A model generated the notes under the pieces. That model was not told the DNA's origin, searched no databases, and worked only from the letters and a program-made list of their open reading frames with translations. From Sagittula marina (GTDB lineage Bacteria; Pseudomonadota; Alphaproteobacteria; Rhodobacterales; Rhodobacteraceae), in contig NZ_JACIEJ010000003.1 of the NCBI RefSeq assembly GCF_014196795.1, forward strand, positions 248,001 to 312,000: a stretch of DNA of 64,000 nt, in the 5' to 3' direction. A program made the translations under genes and the position numbers. Position 1 is the first letter of the stretch. Each line of letters starts with the position of its first letter. Shown here in pieces: positions 17,418 to 26,813 of this stretch.

Positions 17418-18317
17418 TCAGGATTGAAACGGTTCACCAATGCGCAGCAGCGATCGGATGCACGGCATGAGGTCGTCAGGGTTGCACAAGCCCGCGAGGC
17501 GCGCGGCGGGCAGGGCGTCTTTGATCCGGGGGCCCAGAAACTCGTAGGTCTGCCGCTCAACACGTCGTGCCGTTTCCTGATCGCGGGCCGCGCGTGCGGT
17601 GTAGCCAAGCCAGAAATGACCCTCCGGCGCCGGGATCGGCGCGAGGTAGTTGAAATGGGTGGTGGCGGAGCCGCGCCGACTGACCAGTATGGCAAAGCCG
17701 TCGTCCTGCGCAATCACCGTGCCCCCGAATTCGCGTCGCTGCTGGGTGACTTCAAGCCCCTGGGCCAGAACCGCTTCCTTGGGATCGAAGCCTTTGATAA
17801 CCGTCAAATCGTTTTGACGTGAAATGGTGATGATGCCTTGGACGTAGACATCGTCCAGGACGAAACAGCGCCGCGTGAACCGGTAGAAACCAGAGGGCAA
17901 AAGGTCCTCGGACAGAGGGGATGCCGCGCGCCTGAGCAAATCTGAAAAGGCAGGGTTGAGCTCCGGGACGTGGGTTTTGAACAGAATGCTGTCCACAGGT
18001 TCCAGCAGGATGCGCGCATCCACGCCAAAGTGGGAACAGATGCGGTGCAACACGTCCGGCCGCGGGAAGCTTTCGCCGCCAAGGTAGCGGTTGTACTGCG
18101 TGCGGTTGATGCCCAATTCGCGGCACAGGGCAGAAATGGACTTCGCCTGGCGCGACAGCTGCCGCAGGTTGGCCCCCAACATGCTGCGCAACGCTGCGGG
18201 GCTGGGACTGCGTGCTTTCTGGGCCTTCGATTTCAAAGGCTTGGCGGCTTCACCCTTTTGTATTTTTCTATCACCGACCCGTGTCACTCTGGACGAATTG
18301 GAGGTGAACTCCGTCAT
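17418..18317 (-). CDS. XRE-family transcriptional regulator with C-terminal effector domain
   Basis: 299 residues from the ATG at 18317. A helix-turn-helix is near residues 45-100 (ANLRQLSRQ, SISALCRELGINRTQYNRYLGG, PRPDVLHRICSHFGVD). The C-terminal 180 residues hold a beta-rich domain (FYRFTRRCFVLDDVYVQGIITISR, HFNYLAPIPAPEGHFWLGY) that probably senses a ligand. The N-terminal 40 residues are basic and low complexity. An upstream TTG at 18362 is possible but less likely. No target is evident; the MBL hydrolase gene upstream is divergent and a candidate. Confidence 0.8.
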   Translation of the reverse strand: MTEFTSNSSRVTRVGDRKIQKGEAAKPLKSKAQKARSPSPAALRSMLGANLRQLSRQAKSISALCRELGINRTQYNRYLGGESFPRPDVLHRICSHFGVDARILLEPVDSILFKTHVPELNPAFSDLLRRAASPLSEDLLPSGFYRFTRRCFVLDDVYVQGIITISRQNDLTVIKGFDPKEAVLAQGLEVTQQRREFGGTVIAQDDGFAILVSRRGSATTHFNYLAPIPAPEGHFWLGYTARAARDQETARRVERQTYEFLGPRIKDALPAARLAGLCNPDDLMPCIRSLLRIGEPFQS

Positions 18318-18530
18318 GGACTGTTTCCGCCTAGCGTCACTTTTGATGAATTCAAGGGGCAATCATGTCGACTTTCGTCCCATAAATCAACCCGACGGGC
18401 TGGGCTTGCGGCAACGAGTACTCTGGAAAGGGGCTGACATAGGCGGCTTGATGCCGGTCGTGTCGCCAAGACACCTATGTGGCGCGATTGCGTTCGGCTC
18501 GGCCCGTGCGGCGCCCACGGCCCGTTTCCG

Positions 18531-18544
18531 GTTGAAGGGTCAAC
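18531..18544. promoter_or_regulatory. short inverted repeat in the XRE-MBL intergenic region
   Basis: GTTGA-AGGG-TCAAC lies in the 438-bp gap 18318-18755 between the divergent XRE regulator and the MBL hydrolase. I see no gene in that gap. The repeat could be an operator, but five-base arms may occur by chance. Confidence 0.2.
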
Positions 18545-18755
18545 AGTTCCGGCAGGGTATTTGAAAGTGACCGCGCCTCTGGAAGGAGAGCCGGCCTTTC
18601 CTCCGGAAGGTGGCCGGGATAAAGCTGATGCTGAAAGATCACCTACTGGCGCGGCGGAGCAAAGAATTGGTCACTATGAAAATGGATCACGGGCACCTGC
18701 TTGGCATGGCGGGCGCACAAGTCGTCACCGAAATGCATTTCGACGGGGTTGCCTG

Positions 18756-19532
18756 ATGCAGGGCGTGGATCGTTTTGACGCCGGTGGGGTCGAGGTCATT
18801 TGCCTCACCGATGGTGCAACCGTGTTTGACCCGTCGGTTTTCGAGACCTGTCCGGAGGAGATCCAGCAGGCTCGGCTGGCGCTGGTCGGGCTGAAGGAAA
18901 TCCAGTCCGAATTCAATGTCTACGTGCTGCGTCACGCGGGCGGCGTCGATCTGGTCGATACCGGCTGTGGCGCGCATTTCGGCGATAAGGCGGGACGTCT
19001 TGGCGCCTTGCTTGCCGAAATCGGCGTCTCCGCAGAGGACGTGGAGCGTGTGATTTTCACTCACCTGCATCGCGACCACGTGGGGGGCGCGATGGTGGAG
19101 GGCCGGCTGGCGTTCCCACGGGCGCGGGTTGTCGTGCACAAGGACGAGGCCGCCTTTTGGACCGGCAAAGAAGGGCCGGCGGATGATCTGCTCAAGGCGG
19201 TCACGCCTGAACTGGTCGCGCATGGCGCTGACCTCGGGCAGGGCATGACGCTGGAACACCTTCCCGGCCATACGCCCGGTCACAGCGGACTGCGCATCGG
19301 TGATCTGATGCTGGTGGCGGACATCGTGCATTCCGAGGCGTTGCAATTGCCCGATCCATTCCTGTCTCCGATTTATGACGTGGATGGGGCGCAGGCGGCG
19401 GACACGCGCCAGCTGACGCTGGCCCGGATTGCCGACAAGGACCTGATCTGGTCGGGCTCGCACATGCGTGGACCGTCTAAATTCGCGCGGTTGCGCGCCG
19501 TGGGCGATGGCTTTGAACGGGTGCCGCTGTGA
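18756..19532 (+). CDS. metallo-beta-lactamase-fold hydrolase
   Basis: 258 residues from the ATG at 18756. The zinc motif HxHxDH is present as FTHLHRDHVGG (about residue 99), with downstream ligands in LPGHTPGHSGL and LMLVADIVHSEA and a final His in WSGSHMRGP. This is the glyoxalase-II/lactonase-like MBL class; the substrate is not readable. A longer open frame reaches 18477 but its N-terminal 93 residues are low-quality, so I used the internal ATG. It overlaps the RsmB-like gene by four bases and probably shares its transcript. Confidence 0.87.
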   Translation: MQGVDRFDAGGVEVICLTDGATVFDPSVFETCPEEIQQARLALVGLKEIQSEFNVYVLRHAGGVDLVDTGCGAHFGDKAGRLGALLAEIGVSAEDVERVIFTHLHRDHVGGAMVEGRLAFPRARVVVHKDEAAFWTGKEGPADDLLKAVTPELVAHGADLGQGMTLEHLPGHTPGHSGLRIGDLMLVADIVHSEALQLPDPFLSPIYDVDGAQAADTRQLTLARIADKDLIWSGSHMRGPSKFARLRAVGDGFERVPL

Positions 19533-20686
19533 CCCCGGCGGCCCGTGTTCAGGCGGCCATCGAGATACTGGATCGCGTTCAGGCGGGTGAAGCGGCGGAG
19601 AAGGCCCTGACCTCATGGGGCCGCCGCGCGCGGTTTGCCGGGTCAAAGGACCGGGCCGCCATCCGTGACCATGTGTTCGACGTTCTGCGCATGTGGCGCT
19701 CGACAGCCGCGCTTGGCGGAGGGGAGACCGGCCGCGCCCGGATGATCGGGCTGTTTCGCGCGCACGGCCAGGATCCGGCAGAGCTGTTCACCGGCCAGGG
19801 TCATGCACCTATGGCTATGACCGACGTCGAAGTGGCCGCTGGTGATGCGCCGGACGGGGCCGCGGCGCTCGACTTGCCCGATTGGCTTGCCGCCCGGTTC
19901 GCCGAGGATCTCGGCGAGCGGACCCACGAGACGGCAGAGGCGCTGCGCACGCGCGCGCCGGTGTTTGTCCGTGCCAACTTGCTGAAAACGGACAGGGAAA
20001 AGGCTCGGGCGCGGCTTGCCGAAGAAGGGGTCGAGACGGTGCCGCACGCCTTGGCCGAGACCGCCTTGGAGGTCACCTCCGGCGCGCGTGGTCTGATCCG
20101 CACGGACAGTTTCACCGACGGCTGGATCGAGCTTCAGGATGCGGCCAGTCAGGCTGTGGTCGAGATGATCCCGCTCGGCGATGCGACACGCATTCTGGAT
20201 TATTGTGCAGGCGGGGGCGGGAAAAGTCTGGCGCTGGCGGCGCGTGTGCCAAAGGCAGAGCTGTTTGCACATGACGCTGATCCCGGCCGCATGTCCGACC
20301 TGCCGAAACGGGCGCTGCGCGCCGGGGCGACTGTCACCTGTGTCGCCAAGCCCAAAGGTGTTTATGACATCGTCATGGCTGACGTGCCGTGTTCCGGAAG
20401 CGGGGCGTGGCGCCGTGCGCCGGAAGGCAAATGGCGGCTGACGGAGGCACGGTTGGCGGAGCTCACGGACATTCAGGCGCATATTCTGACCACCTGCGCG
20501 AAGCTCGTCCGTCCCGGCGGCGCGCTGGTCTATGCCACATGTTCGCTGTTGCGGGCAGAGAATGAGGCACAGATTGATGCCTTCCTCGCCAGCCACAGCG
20601 ATTGGCGCATTGGTCCCAACCGAAGGTTCCTGCCGTCCGACGGCGGCGACGGGTTTTACGCCGCGTGCCTGATTGCGCCTGATTGA
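19529..20686 (+). CDS. RsmB/NOP-family RNA (cytosine-5) methyltransferase
   Basis: 385 residues with a GTG start in a GTGA overlap. The C-terminal Rossmann domain has the SAM loop RILDYCAGGGGKSLALA, the proline-cysteine motif MADVPCSGSGAWRR and the second catalytic cysteine VYATCSLLRAENE. The N-terminal domain is helical and NusB-like in position. The family methylates C5 of cytosine in rRNA; the RsmB target is C967 of 16S rRNA in E. coli. RsmB itself is near 430 residues, so the exact target here is uncertain. Confidence 0.9.
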   Translation: MTPAARVQAAIEILDRVQAGEAAEKALTSWGRRARFAGSKDRAAIRDHVFDVLRMWRSTAALGGGETGRARMIGLFRAHGQDPAELFTGQGHAPMAMTDVEVAAGDAPDGAAALDLPDWLAARFAEDLGERTHETAEALRTRAPVFVRANLLKTDREKARARLAEEGVETVPHALAETALEVTSGARGLIRTDSFTDGWIELQDAASQAVVEMIPLGDATRILDYCAGGGGKSLALAARVPKAELFAHDADPGRMSDLPKRALRAGATVTCVAKPKGVYDIVMADVPCSGSGAWRRAPEGKWRLTEARLAELTDIQAHILTTCAKLVRPGGALVYATCSLLRAENEAQIDAFLASHSDWRIGPNRRFLPSDGGDGFYAACLIAPD

Positions 20687-20801
20687 CGGGGACAACGTCC
20701 GACCCCAGTCATCGCGCTCAATCACCTGTTGAGGTGCGACGTTAACGCAACCTTAACCCTGACTGGCTTGGATGGTGCCAGGATTCGAATGTGAGGTTGG
20801 A

Positions 20802-23096
20802 GTGTCAAATATCGCAGGTGAGATGGACAGACCGCAATCCTTGACCCCGGTGTTCGGGGCCGCATTGCTCATCGTTCTTGCGGCTGGGGCGCTCTGGCTG
20901 TCGCAAAGCGCAACGACGCAACAGGTGCAGATTGCGGCCTTGGCGGCCACCGGCGCGCTCAGTGCGGTGGCGCTGTTGTGGCTCTTGGCGGATGTTGTCT
21001 TGGCGAAGCGACGGTCGCATCAGGTGAAACAACTCGCCGATCTCGTCGAAACGGAACCGGGGTTTTGTTTCATCTGCGATGGGGGCGGCATCACGTTGCA
21101 GGCCAATGCCGCAGCCCGCGCCAGATTTCAGCCCTCGCACCAGGAGCCGCTGGCCGATGTGCTGCGTGATATCTTTGCCTCGACCGAGGGGATCTTGTAC
21201 CGGCTTCAGGACAGGGCGCTGAAAGAGGGCACCGCCTTGGAAGAGGTGACAAGCCATTCGGAAGGCTTCAGAATTTACGTTCGAGCCTTTTCGCCGGACG
21301 TGATCCTGTGGCGCTTTGAAACAGAGGCCCATCGCGGTGCCACGCCGGCGCGCGCCGATCAACCTGTGATGTCGGTCGGTCGCAATGGGGCGATCCTTTA
21401 CATGAATCCCTGCGCGCGCGCCTTGGTTGGTGGCCGGGTAAAACGGCTTCAGGATGTGTTCAGCGATCTGCCTTTACGCTCCGGTGGTGTGCATCACATA
21501 CAAGCCGCGGACGGTGACCAGCGCGCCCTGGTACAGACCAATGACATCGGCGCGGGGCGGATTGAACTGGTGATCTCTCCCATCGCTGAAGAGGTCGAAC
21601 AGGCCGACACAGCCGGGACGTTCGACGGACTTCCTGTGCCTTTGCTGAAGGTCACGCCGGAGGGGCGCATTCTGCGCGCCAATCCGGAGGCGCGGCGCAT
21701 GTTGAACCTCGAGAGTGGTGAGCCGGGTCATATTGCCGAGCATATGGAAGGGCTTGGCCGCGCTTTGAAAGACTGGCTGCAAGAGGCCGTTGATGGTCGC
21801 GGCCTCCATCGGTCTGAGTTCCTGCGCCTGACACGCGCCGACCGCGAAGTCTTTGTGCAGGTTACGTTGAACCGCGTTGTGGAAGACGGCGAAAAATGTC
21901 TGATCGCCGTGTTGAACGACGCGACCGAATTGAAAACGCTCGAAGCGCAATTCGTGCAAAGCCAGAAGATGCAAGCCATCGGTCAGCTTGCCGGCGGTGT
22001 CGCGCATGATTTCAACAATCTTTTGACTGCAATTTCAGGGCATTGCGACCTTTTGTTGATGCGTCACGATCAGGGCGATCCGGAATACGGTGACCTTGTT
22101 CAGATCAACCAGAACGCCAATCGTGCGGCGGCTTTGGTGGGGCAGTTGCTGGCCTTCTCGCGCAAACAGACCATGCAGCCGGAGGTGCTGGACCTGCGGG
22201 ACACGCTGTCCGATCTGGCACATTTGCTGAACCGTCTGGTGGGGGAGCGGGTGCGACTGACACTGCGCCATGACCCGGTTCTGCCGCCTGTTCGTGGTGA
22301 TCGTCGTCAGCTTGAACAGGTGATGATGAACCTCGTGGTCAACGCCCGCGACGCCATGCCGGACGGCGGGGAAATCGTAGTGGAGACAGAGCGTCGCGAG
22401 CTGCGCGAGCCACTCAAACGCGATCGCGCGGTGGTGGCGCCCGGCACCTACGTGTCCGTCCGCGTGATCGACGAAGGCATGGGCATTCCGCCGGACAAGT
22501 TGCAGAAGGTGTTCGAGCCGTTCTTTACAACCAAACGTCCCGGCGAAGGGACGGGGCTTGGGCTCTCGACCGTCTATGGGATCGTCAAGCAGACGGGAGG
22601 GTTTATCTTTGTCGACAGCGTGGTCGGCCAAGGCACCTGCTTCACGCTGCTTTTGCCCTCGAACGAGATAGACGCGAAAGCTGCAACTGCGGTTGTCGAG
22701 GAAAAGACCGTCGCCAAGCTTCCCGAAAAAGGGTCCGGCGTCGTGCTTCTGGTCGAGGACGAAGCCCCGGTCCGTGCCTTTGCTGCGCGCGCACTGCGGC
22801 TGCGCGGCTACACGGTGATCGAAGCGGAGACGGCGGAGGATGCGCTCGCCACGCTGGAGGACGAGGCCCTGGGCGTGGACATCTTTGTCACCGACGTGGT
22901 GATGCCCGGAATGGATGGGCCGACCTGGGTGCGCAAGGCGCGCGTGAATCGACCCGACACGCGGGTGGTCTTTGTCTCCGGGTATGCCGAGGATGCCTTT
23001 GGCGAAGGATCGGAAGCCATTCCGAACTCCGTCTTTCTGCCCAAGCCGTTCTCATTGTCGGAATTGACCGAGACGGTTCACCAACAGCTCCACTAG
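20802..23096 (+). CDS. cckA: hybrid sensor histidine kinase CckA, cell-cycle regulator
   Basis: 764 residues from GTG 20802, which has GAGG five bases upstream; starts at 20772 and 20823 are possible. Two membrane segments lie within the first 70 residues, PAS-like domains follow (about 75-370), then HisKA with GQLAGGVAHDFNNLL (His about 402), a HATPase domain (NLVVNARDAMPDGG, DEGMGIP, GTGLGLSTVYGIV) and a receiver with DVVMPGMDG (phospho-acceptor Asp about 698) and VSGYAEDAFGEG. Domain order and these signatures are those of CckA, which phosphorylates or dephosphorylates CtrA and CpdR through ChpT. In Rhodobacterales this pathway governs motility and gene-transfer-agent functions. Confidence 0.93.
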   Translation: MSNIAGEMDRPQSLTPVFGAALLIVLAAGALWLSQSATTQQVQIAALAATGALSAVALLWLLADVVLAKRRSHQVKQLADLVETEPGFCFICDGGGITLQANAAARARFQPSHQEPLADVLRDIFASTEGILYRLQDRALKEGTALEEVTSHSEGFRIYVRAFSPDVILWRFETEAHRGATPARADQPVMSVGRNGAILYMNPCARALVGGRVKRLQDVFSDLPLRSGGVHHIQAADGDQRALVQTNDIGAGRIELVISPIAEEVEQADTAGTFDGLPVPLLKVTPEGRILRANPEARRMLNLESGEPGHIAEHMEGLGRALKDWLQEAVDGRGLHRSEFLRLTRADREVFVQVTLNRVVEDGEKCLIAVLNDATELKTLEAQFVQSQKMQAIGQLAGGVAHDFNNLLTAISGHCDLLLMRHDQGDPEYGDLVQINQNANRAAALVGQLLAFSRKQTMQPEVLDLRDTLSDLAHLLNRLVGERVRLTLRHDPVLPPVRGDRRQLEQVMMNLVVNARDAMPDGGEIVVETERRELREPLKRDRAVVAPGTYVSVRVIDEGMGIPPDKLQKVFEPFFTTKRPGEGTGLGLSTVYGIVKQTGGFIFVDSVVGQGTCFTLLLPSNEIDAKAATAVVEEKTVAKLPEKGSGVVLLVEDEAPVRAFAARALRLRGYTVIEAETAEDALATLEDEALGVDIFVTDVVMPGMDGPTWVRKARVNRPDTRVVFVSGYAEDAFGEGSEAIPNSVFLPKPFSLSELTETVHQQLH

Positions 23097-23097
23097 C

Positions 23098-23691
23098 TCA
23101 CAAGGCGCTGTCCCAGATGGCAAAATCATCGGCACATTTGCGGCGCAATTTGGCTTCGGTCTCTGTCGTTAATTCAGTGTCCCGCATGGGCGACACATTT
23201 TCCCGGGGCAGGTCGATGGTCGTGTTCAGCCGCGTTTCCAGGAAATCAATCAGACCGGATTGATTCTCGTATTTGAACAGATGCGTGACGGAGATCCCGT
23301 TGGGGCGCGGCTCGACGAATTTCGCCTGACTGCCCACGTTGGCAAACGGCGGTCGGTCGCCGGTGGCATAGGCCTGGCAGAAATCGTCGAAGCTCATCCC
23401 GCGTGTCGACGTCGGACGGCCCTCAAGAAACCCGCGTTGACGATAGCGATACCATGAGCCGAGCCAGGAAATCGGTTCACGGATCACCGCGAGCAGCTCC
23501 ATGTCATCGCCGCCAACCTTTTCCAGCATGGGTCGGAAGAACCGGTTATAGCGATAGACCGGCGCATGTTTCAGCTCCGGCGGGTCATTCACGACCATTG
23601 ACGCGAGGGGACCCAAAGCGCGGGCATAGGCCGATGTTCCAGTCTTGGGCACAGCGAGCATCACCAGCCGAGGCTTCCAGAATATCAGCAT
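23098..23691 (-). CDS. sulfotransferase-family protein
   Basis: 197 residues from the ATG at 23691 (GAGAGA just upstream); an upstream start at 23736 is possible. The PAPS 5'-phosphosulfate loop is visible as MLAVPKTGTSAYARAL near the N-terminus and the 3'-phosphate region as LLAVIREPISWLGSWYR. This resembles short sulfotransferase-like proteins common in marine alphaproteobacteria. The acceptor is unknown. It converges with cckA with one base between stops. Confidence 0.82.
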   Translation of the reverse strand: MLIFWKPRLVMLAVPKTGTSAYARALGPLASMVVNDPPELKHAPVYRYNRFFRPMLEKVGGDDMELLAVIREPISWLGSWYRYRQRGFLEGRPTSTRGMSFDDFCQAYATGDRPPFANVGSQAKFVEPRPNGISVTHLFKYENQSGLIDFLETRLNTTIDLPRENVSPMRDTELTTETEAKLRRKCADDFAIWDSAL

Positions 23692-23765
23692 TTCTCTCAA
23701 GCCCCTCACATTCCTCAATGTTCTTTTAACCAACAAGTGTCAGCCTGAAAAAGGCAAGATTTAAC

Positions 23766-23794
23766 TTGATATGTTCTCACTTTGTGCTCATATC
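23766..23794 (+). promoter_or_regulatory. probable recA promoter
   Basis: A -35-like TTGATA (23766-23771) and a -10-like CATATC (23789-23794) are separated by 17 bp. Transcription would start near 23801, inside the SOS box, which suits repression by LexA. Confidence 0.5.
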
Positions 23795-23800
23795 TGATGA

Positions 23801-23815
23801 GAACAAGCCGCGAAC
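23801..23815 (+). promoter_or_regulatory. alphaproteobacterial SOS box (LexA site) of recA
   Basis: GAAC-AAGCCGC-GAAC is a perfect match to the direct-repeat LexA site of alphaproteobacteria (GTTC-N7-GTTC read on the other strand). A degenerate copy, GTTC-N7-GTGC at 23773-23787, lies in the promoter spacer. The two positions would overlap the -35/-10 spacer and the transcription start. Confidence 0.82.
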
Positions 23816-23866
23816 AAAAGCGACATTGCCGCGTTACGGCGCGTGTGAAATAAGGAGCCAACCCCA

Positions 23867-24940
23867 ATGGCAACGGCAGATCTTCTGAGCATGGACAACA
23901 AGAAAAGCGCAGACAAGCAAAAGGCGCTCGACAGCGCCCTGGCCCAGATCGAACGGCAGTTCGGCAAAGGGTCCATCATGAAACTGGGCGGCGACAACGT
24001 CCTGCACGATATCGAGGCGACGTCGACCGGGTCTCTCGGTCTTGATATCGCGCTCGGGATCGGCGGTCTGCCCAAGGGGCGGATCATCGAGATCTATGGC
24101 CCGGAATCGTCGGGCAAGACCACGCTGACCCTGCATGTGGTGGCCGAGGAACAAAAGAAGGGCGGGGTCTGCGCCTTTGTTGACGCCGAACACGCGCTGG
24201 ACCCACAGTATGCGAAAAAACTGGGCGTCGATCTGGACGAGCTGCTGATTTCGCAGCCTGACACCGGCGAACAGGCGTTGGAGATCGTCGATACACTGGT
24301 GCGGTCGGGCGCGGTCAGCCTTGTGGTTGTCGACTCGGTGGCGGCATTGACGCCGAAGTCCGAGCTCGAAGGGGACATGGGCGACAGCAGCGTCGGCGTT
24401 CACGCTCGCCTGATGAGCCAGGCAATGCGCAAGCTGACCGGGTCGATCAGCCGATCGAAGTGCATGGTGGTTTTCATCAACCAGATTCGGATGAAAATCG
24501 GCGTCATGTTCGGCTCGCCCGAAACAACCACCGGCGGCAACGCGCTGAAGTTCTACAGCTCCGTGCGTCTCGACATTCGTCGCATCGGCGCGATCAAGGA
24601 CCGCGACGAAGTTGTGGGCAACCAGACCCGCGTGAAGGTGGTGAAGAACAAGGTCGCGCCGCCGTTCAAGCAGGTGGAATTCGACATCATGTATGGCGAA
24701 GGCATTTCCAAGATGGGCGAAATGCTTGATCTCGGGGTGAAGGCCGGCGTCGTGGACAAATCCGGCGCGTGGTATTCCTACGGCGATGAACGCATCGGGC
24801 AGGGCCGCGAAAACGCCAAGACATACCTCAAGGAAAACAAGCGTGTGGCGCTGGAGATCGAAGACAAGATCCGCGCCGCGCACGGCCTGGAATTCGACAT
24901 GCCGCCGGACGATCCGGACCTTGTGGACGACGACGCATAA
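23867..24940 (+). CDS. recA: recombinase RecA
   Basis: 357 residues. The Walker A motif is GPESSGKTT, Walker B is [14 protein letters not shown], and loop 2 follows [28 protein letters not shown]. RecA forms filaments on single-stranded DNA for recombination and triggers LexA self-cleavage. The acidic C-terminal tail ([12 protein letters not shown]) is present. Control by LexA is supported by the upstream SOS box. Confidence 0.99.
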   Translation: MATADLLSMDNKKSADKQKALDSALAQIERQFGKGSIMKLGGDNVLHDIEATSTGSLGLDIALGIGGLPKGRIIEIYGPESSGKTTLTLHVVAEEQKKGGVCAFVDAEHALDPQYAKKLGVDLDELLISQPDTGEQALEIVDTLVRSGAVSLVVVDSVAALTPKSELEGDMGDSSVGVHARLMSQAMRKLTGSISRSKCMVVFINQIRMKIGVMFGSPETTTGGNALKFYSSVRLDIRRIGAIKDRDEVVGNQTRVKVVKNKVAPPFKQVEFDIMYGEGISKMGEMLDLGVKAGVVDKSGAWYSYGDERIGQGRENAKTYLKENKRVALEIEDKIRAAHGLEFDMPPDDPDLVDDDA

Positions 24941-24957
24941 GGCGAACTGACATACGA

Positions 24958-24983
24958 ACGGGCGCTCATCTGGGCGCCCGTTT
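24958..24983 (+). terminator. intrinsic terminator after recA
   Basis: Arms ACGGGCGC (24958-24965) and GCGCCCGT (24974-24981) with an eight-base loop, followed by TTT. It sits between the convergent recA and slyX genes and may serve both strands. Confidence 0.75.
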
Positions 24984-25001
24984 CCGTTAAATCATCACGG
25001 T

Positions 25002-25208
25002 TCAGTAATGCGGGGGCCGTTCGTCGCCAAAGATGGCGGCGCCGGGGGCTTCGGATTGCCGGTCGGCTTCGCGGCGGATCAGCAGGTCGACCCTTTGGGT
25101 GAGGGCGCGCAGCTCCATATCCTGCTTGGCGATCACGTCAGACAGCTCCTCGACGGTTTTGTGCAGGTAAGCGACCTGTTCTTCCATCTCTTGCGTGCGG
25201 TCTGACAT
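25002..25208 (-). CDS. slyX: SlyX family protein
   Basis: 68 residues. The sequence is a coiled coil (EEQVAYLHKTVEELSDVI, then QDMELRALTQRVDLLIRR) ending in the characteristic proline-rich ERPPHY tail. The SlyX family is widespread and of unclear function. The ATG is at 25208. The 132-bp gap to the divergent hisS must hold both promoters. Confidence 0.88.
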   Translation of the reverse strand: MSDRTQEMEEQVAYLHKTVEELSDVIAKQDMELRALTQRVDLLIRREADRQSEAPGAAIFGDERPPHY

Positions 25209-25340
25209 GGCGGGCGGTCCTCTTTGGTGTTTCGTCTTCCCTAAGGGCGGCTGCGTCACATCGCAAGAGCGGCGCTTGCTTGCCCCCTCGGGCCGGAGCC
25301 GATAGAGGAAGCGCGACGGACAAACAGCCGGACGGTTCCT

Positions 25341-26813
25341 ATGGCCAAAGTGAAGAAATCTCCCCGCCCCAAGGCGCAGACGCCCAAGGGCTTTCGCGAC
25401 TATTTCGGCACCGAGGTGACGGAGCGCAGCGAGATGCTGCGCGCCATCGCCGGGGTCTATCATCGCTACGGCTTTGAAGCGCTGGAAAGTTCCGGCGTCG
25501 AAACGGTCGAGGCGCTGGGAAAGTTCCTGCCCGACGTCGACCGCCCGAACGAGGGTGTCTTTGCCTGGCAGGACGAAGACGAAAACTGGATGGCGCTGCG
25601 CTATGACCTGACCGCGCCGCTGGCCCGCGTCTATGCCGAGCACCGCAACGACCTGCCGCTGCCGTATCGGCGTTTTGCCATGGGGCCTGTCTGGCGCAAC
25701 GAAAAGCCGGGACCGGGGCGCTATCGTCAGTTCTACCAGTGCGACGCGGACACGGTCGGCGCGGCAAGCGTCGCGGCGGATGCAGAGATCTGCGCCATGC
25801 TGTCCGACTGCCTTGAGGTGCTCGGCATCCCGCGCGGCGACTACGTGGTTCGGGTGAACAATCGCAAGGTTTTGAATGGCGTGCTGGAGGCGATGGGCGT
25901 GTCCGACGATGCGCAATCCGCCGACGTGCTGCGCACCATCGACAAGTTCGACAAGGTCGGCGAAGCAGGCGTGCGCGAGCTGCTGGGCAAGGGGCGTCTG
26001 GATGCGTCGGGCGCCTATATCGACGGTGTCGGTCTGGCCCCGGAACAGGCGGAACCGGTGGTGGCCTTCCTGACCTCCAAGCGCGACAGCAACGAGGCAA
26101 CGCTTGACGCGCTTCGCGACGCTGTCGGCGAAAGCCAGATCGGCGCCGAGGGTGTGGATGAGTTGGCGGAGATGGCATCGCTGCTTGCTGCTCAAGGTTA
26201 TGGCCCGGACCGTATCATCATCGACCCATCCGTGGTGCGTGGCCTTGGCTATTACACCGGTCCGGTGTTCGAAGCAGAGCTGACCTTTGAAATCCTTGAC
26301 GAAAAGGGCCGCAAGCGGCAGTTCGGATCGGTCGCGGGCGGCGGGCGCTACGATGACCTCGTGAAGCGTTTTACCGGCCAGGTTGTGCCTGCGACGGGTG
26401 TCTCCATCGGTGTGGACCGTCTGCTGGCGGCGCTGCGCGAGAAAGGCCGCATTGGCGGAACGGAGCAGGGTCCGGTGGTCGTCACCGTCATGGATAAGGC
26501 GCGCATGGCCGATTATCAGGCGATGGTTGCCGAGCTGCGCCAAGCTGGCATCCGGGCCGAGGTCTACCTCGGCAACCCCAAGAACTTTGGCAACCAGTTG
26601 AAATATGCCGACAAACGCCTGTCGCCCGTGGCCGTCATCGAAGGCGGTGACGAGAAGGAGCGCGGCGTCGTGCAGATCAAGGACCTGATCCTTGGCGCCA
26701 AGCTGGCGGAGAACGCGACACTGGACGAATGGAAAGACCGCCCCAGCCAATACGAAGTGCCGCGCGGCGACCTGGTTAAGAAAGTGCAAGAGATTCTGGA
26801 CCTTTACGCATGA
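25341..26813 (+). CDS. hisS: histidyl-tRNA synthetase
   Basis: 490 residues. Class II motifs are present: TPKGFRDYF at the N-terminus, the motif 2 arginine region [23 protein letters not shown], and the histidine-binding peptide [11 protein letters not shown] followed by [12 protein letters not shown]. The C-terminal anticodon-binding domain is visible ([38 protein letters not shown]). It is the first of three histidine-linked genes, with a four-base overlap to hisZ. Confidence 0.97.
   Translation: MAKVKKSPRPKAQTPKGFRDYFGTEVTERSEMLRAIAGVYHRYGFEALESSGVETVEALGKFLPDVDRPNEGVFAWQDEDENWMALRYDLTAPLARVYAEHRNDLPLPYRRFAMGPVWRNEKPGPGRYRQFYQCDADTVGAASVAADAEICAMLSDCLEVLGIPRGDYVVRVNNRKVLNGVLEAMGVSDDAQSADVLRTIDKFDKVGEAGVRELLGKGRLDASGAYIDGVGLAPEQAEPVVAFLTSKRDSNEATLDALRDAVGESQIGAEGVDELAEMASLLAAQGYGPDRIIIDPSVVRGLGYYTGPVFEAELTFEILDEKGRKRQFGSVAGGGRYDDLVKRFTGQVVPATGVSIGVDRLLAALREKGRIGGTEQGPVVVTVMDKARMADYQAMVAELRQAGIRAEVYLGNPKNFGNQLKYADKRLSPVAVIEGGDEKERGVVQIKDLILGAKLAENATLDEWKDRPSQYEVPRGDLVKKVQEILDLYA

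Noticed and set aside
18477-18755. N-terminal extension of the MBL hydrolase
   Set aside because: The extra 93 residues are low complexity and have no domain; the hydrolase fold starts at the ATG at 18756.
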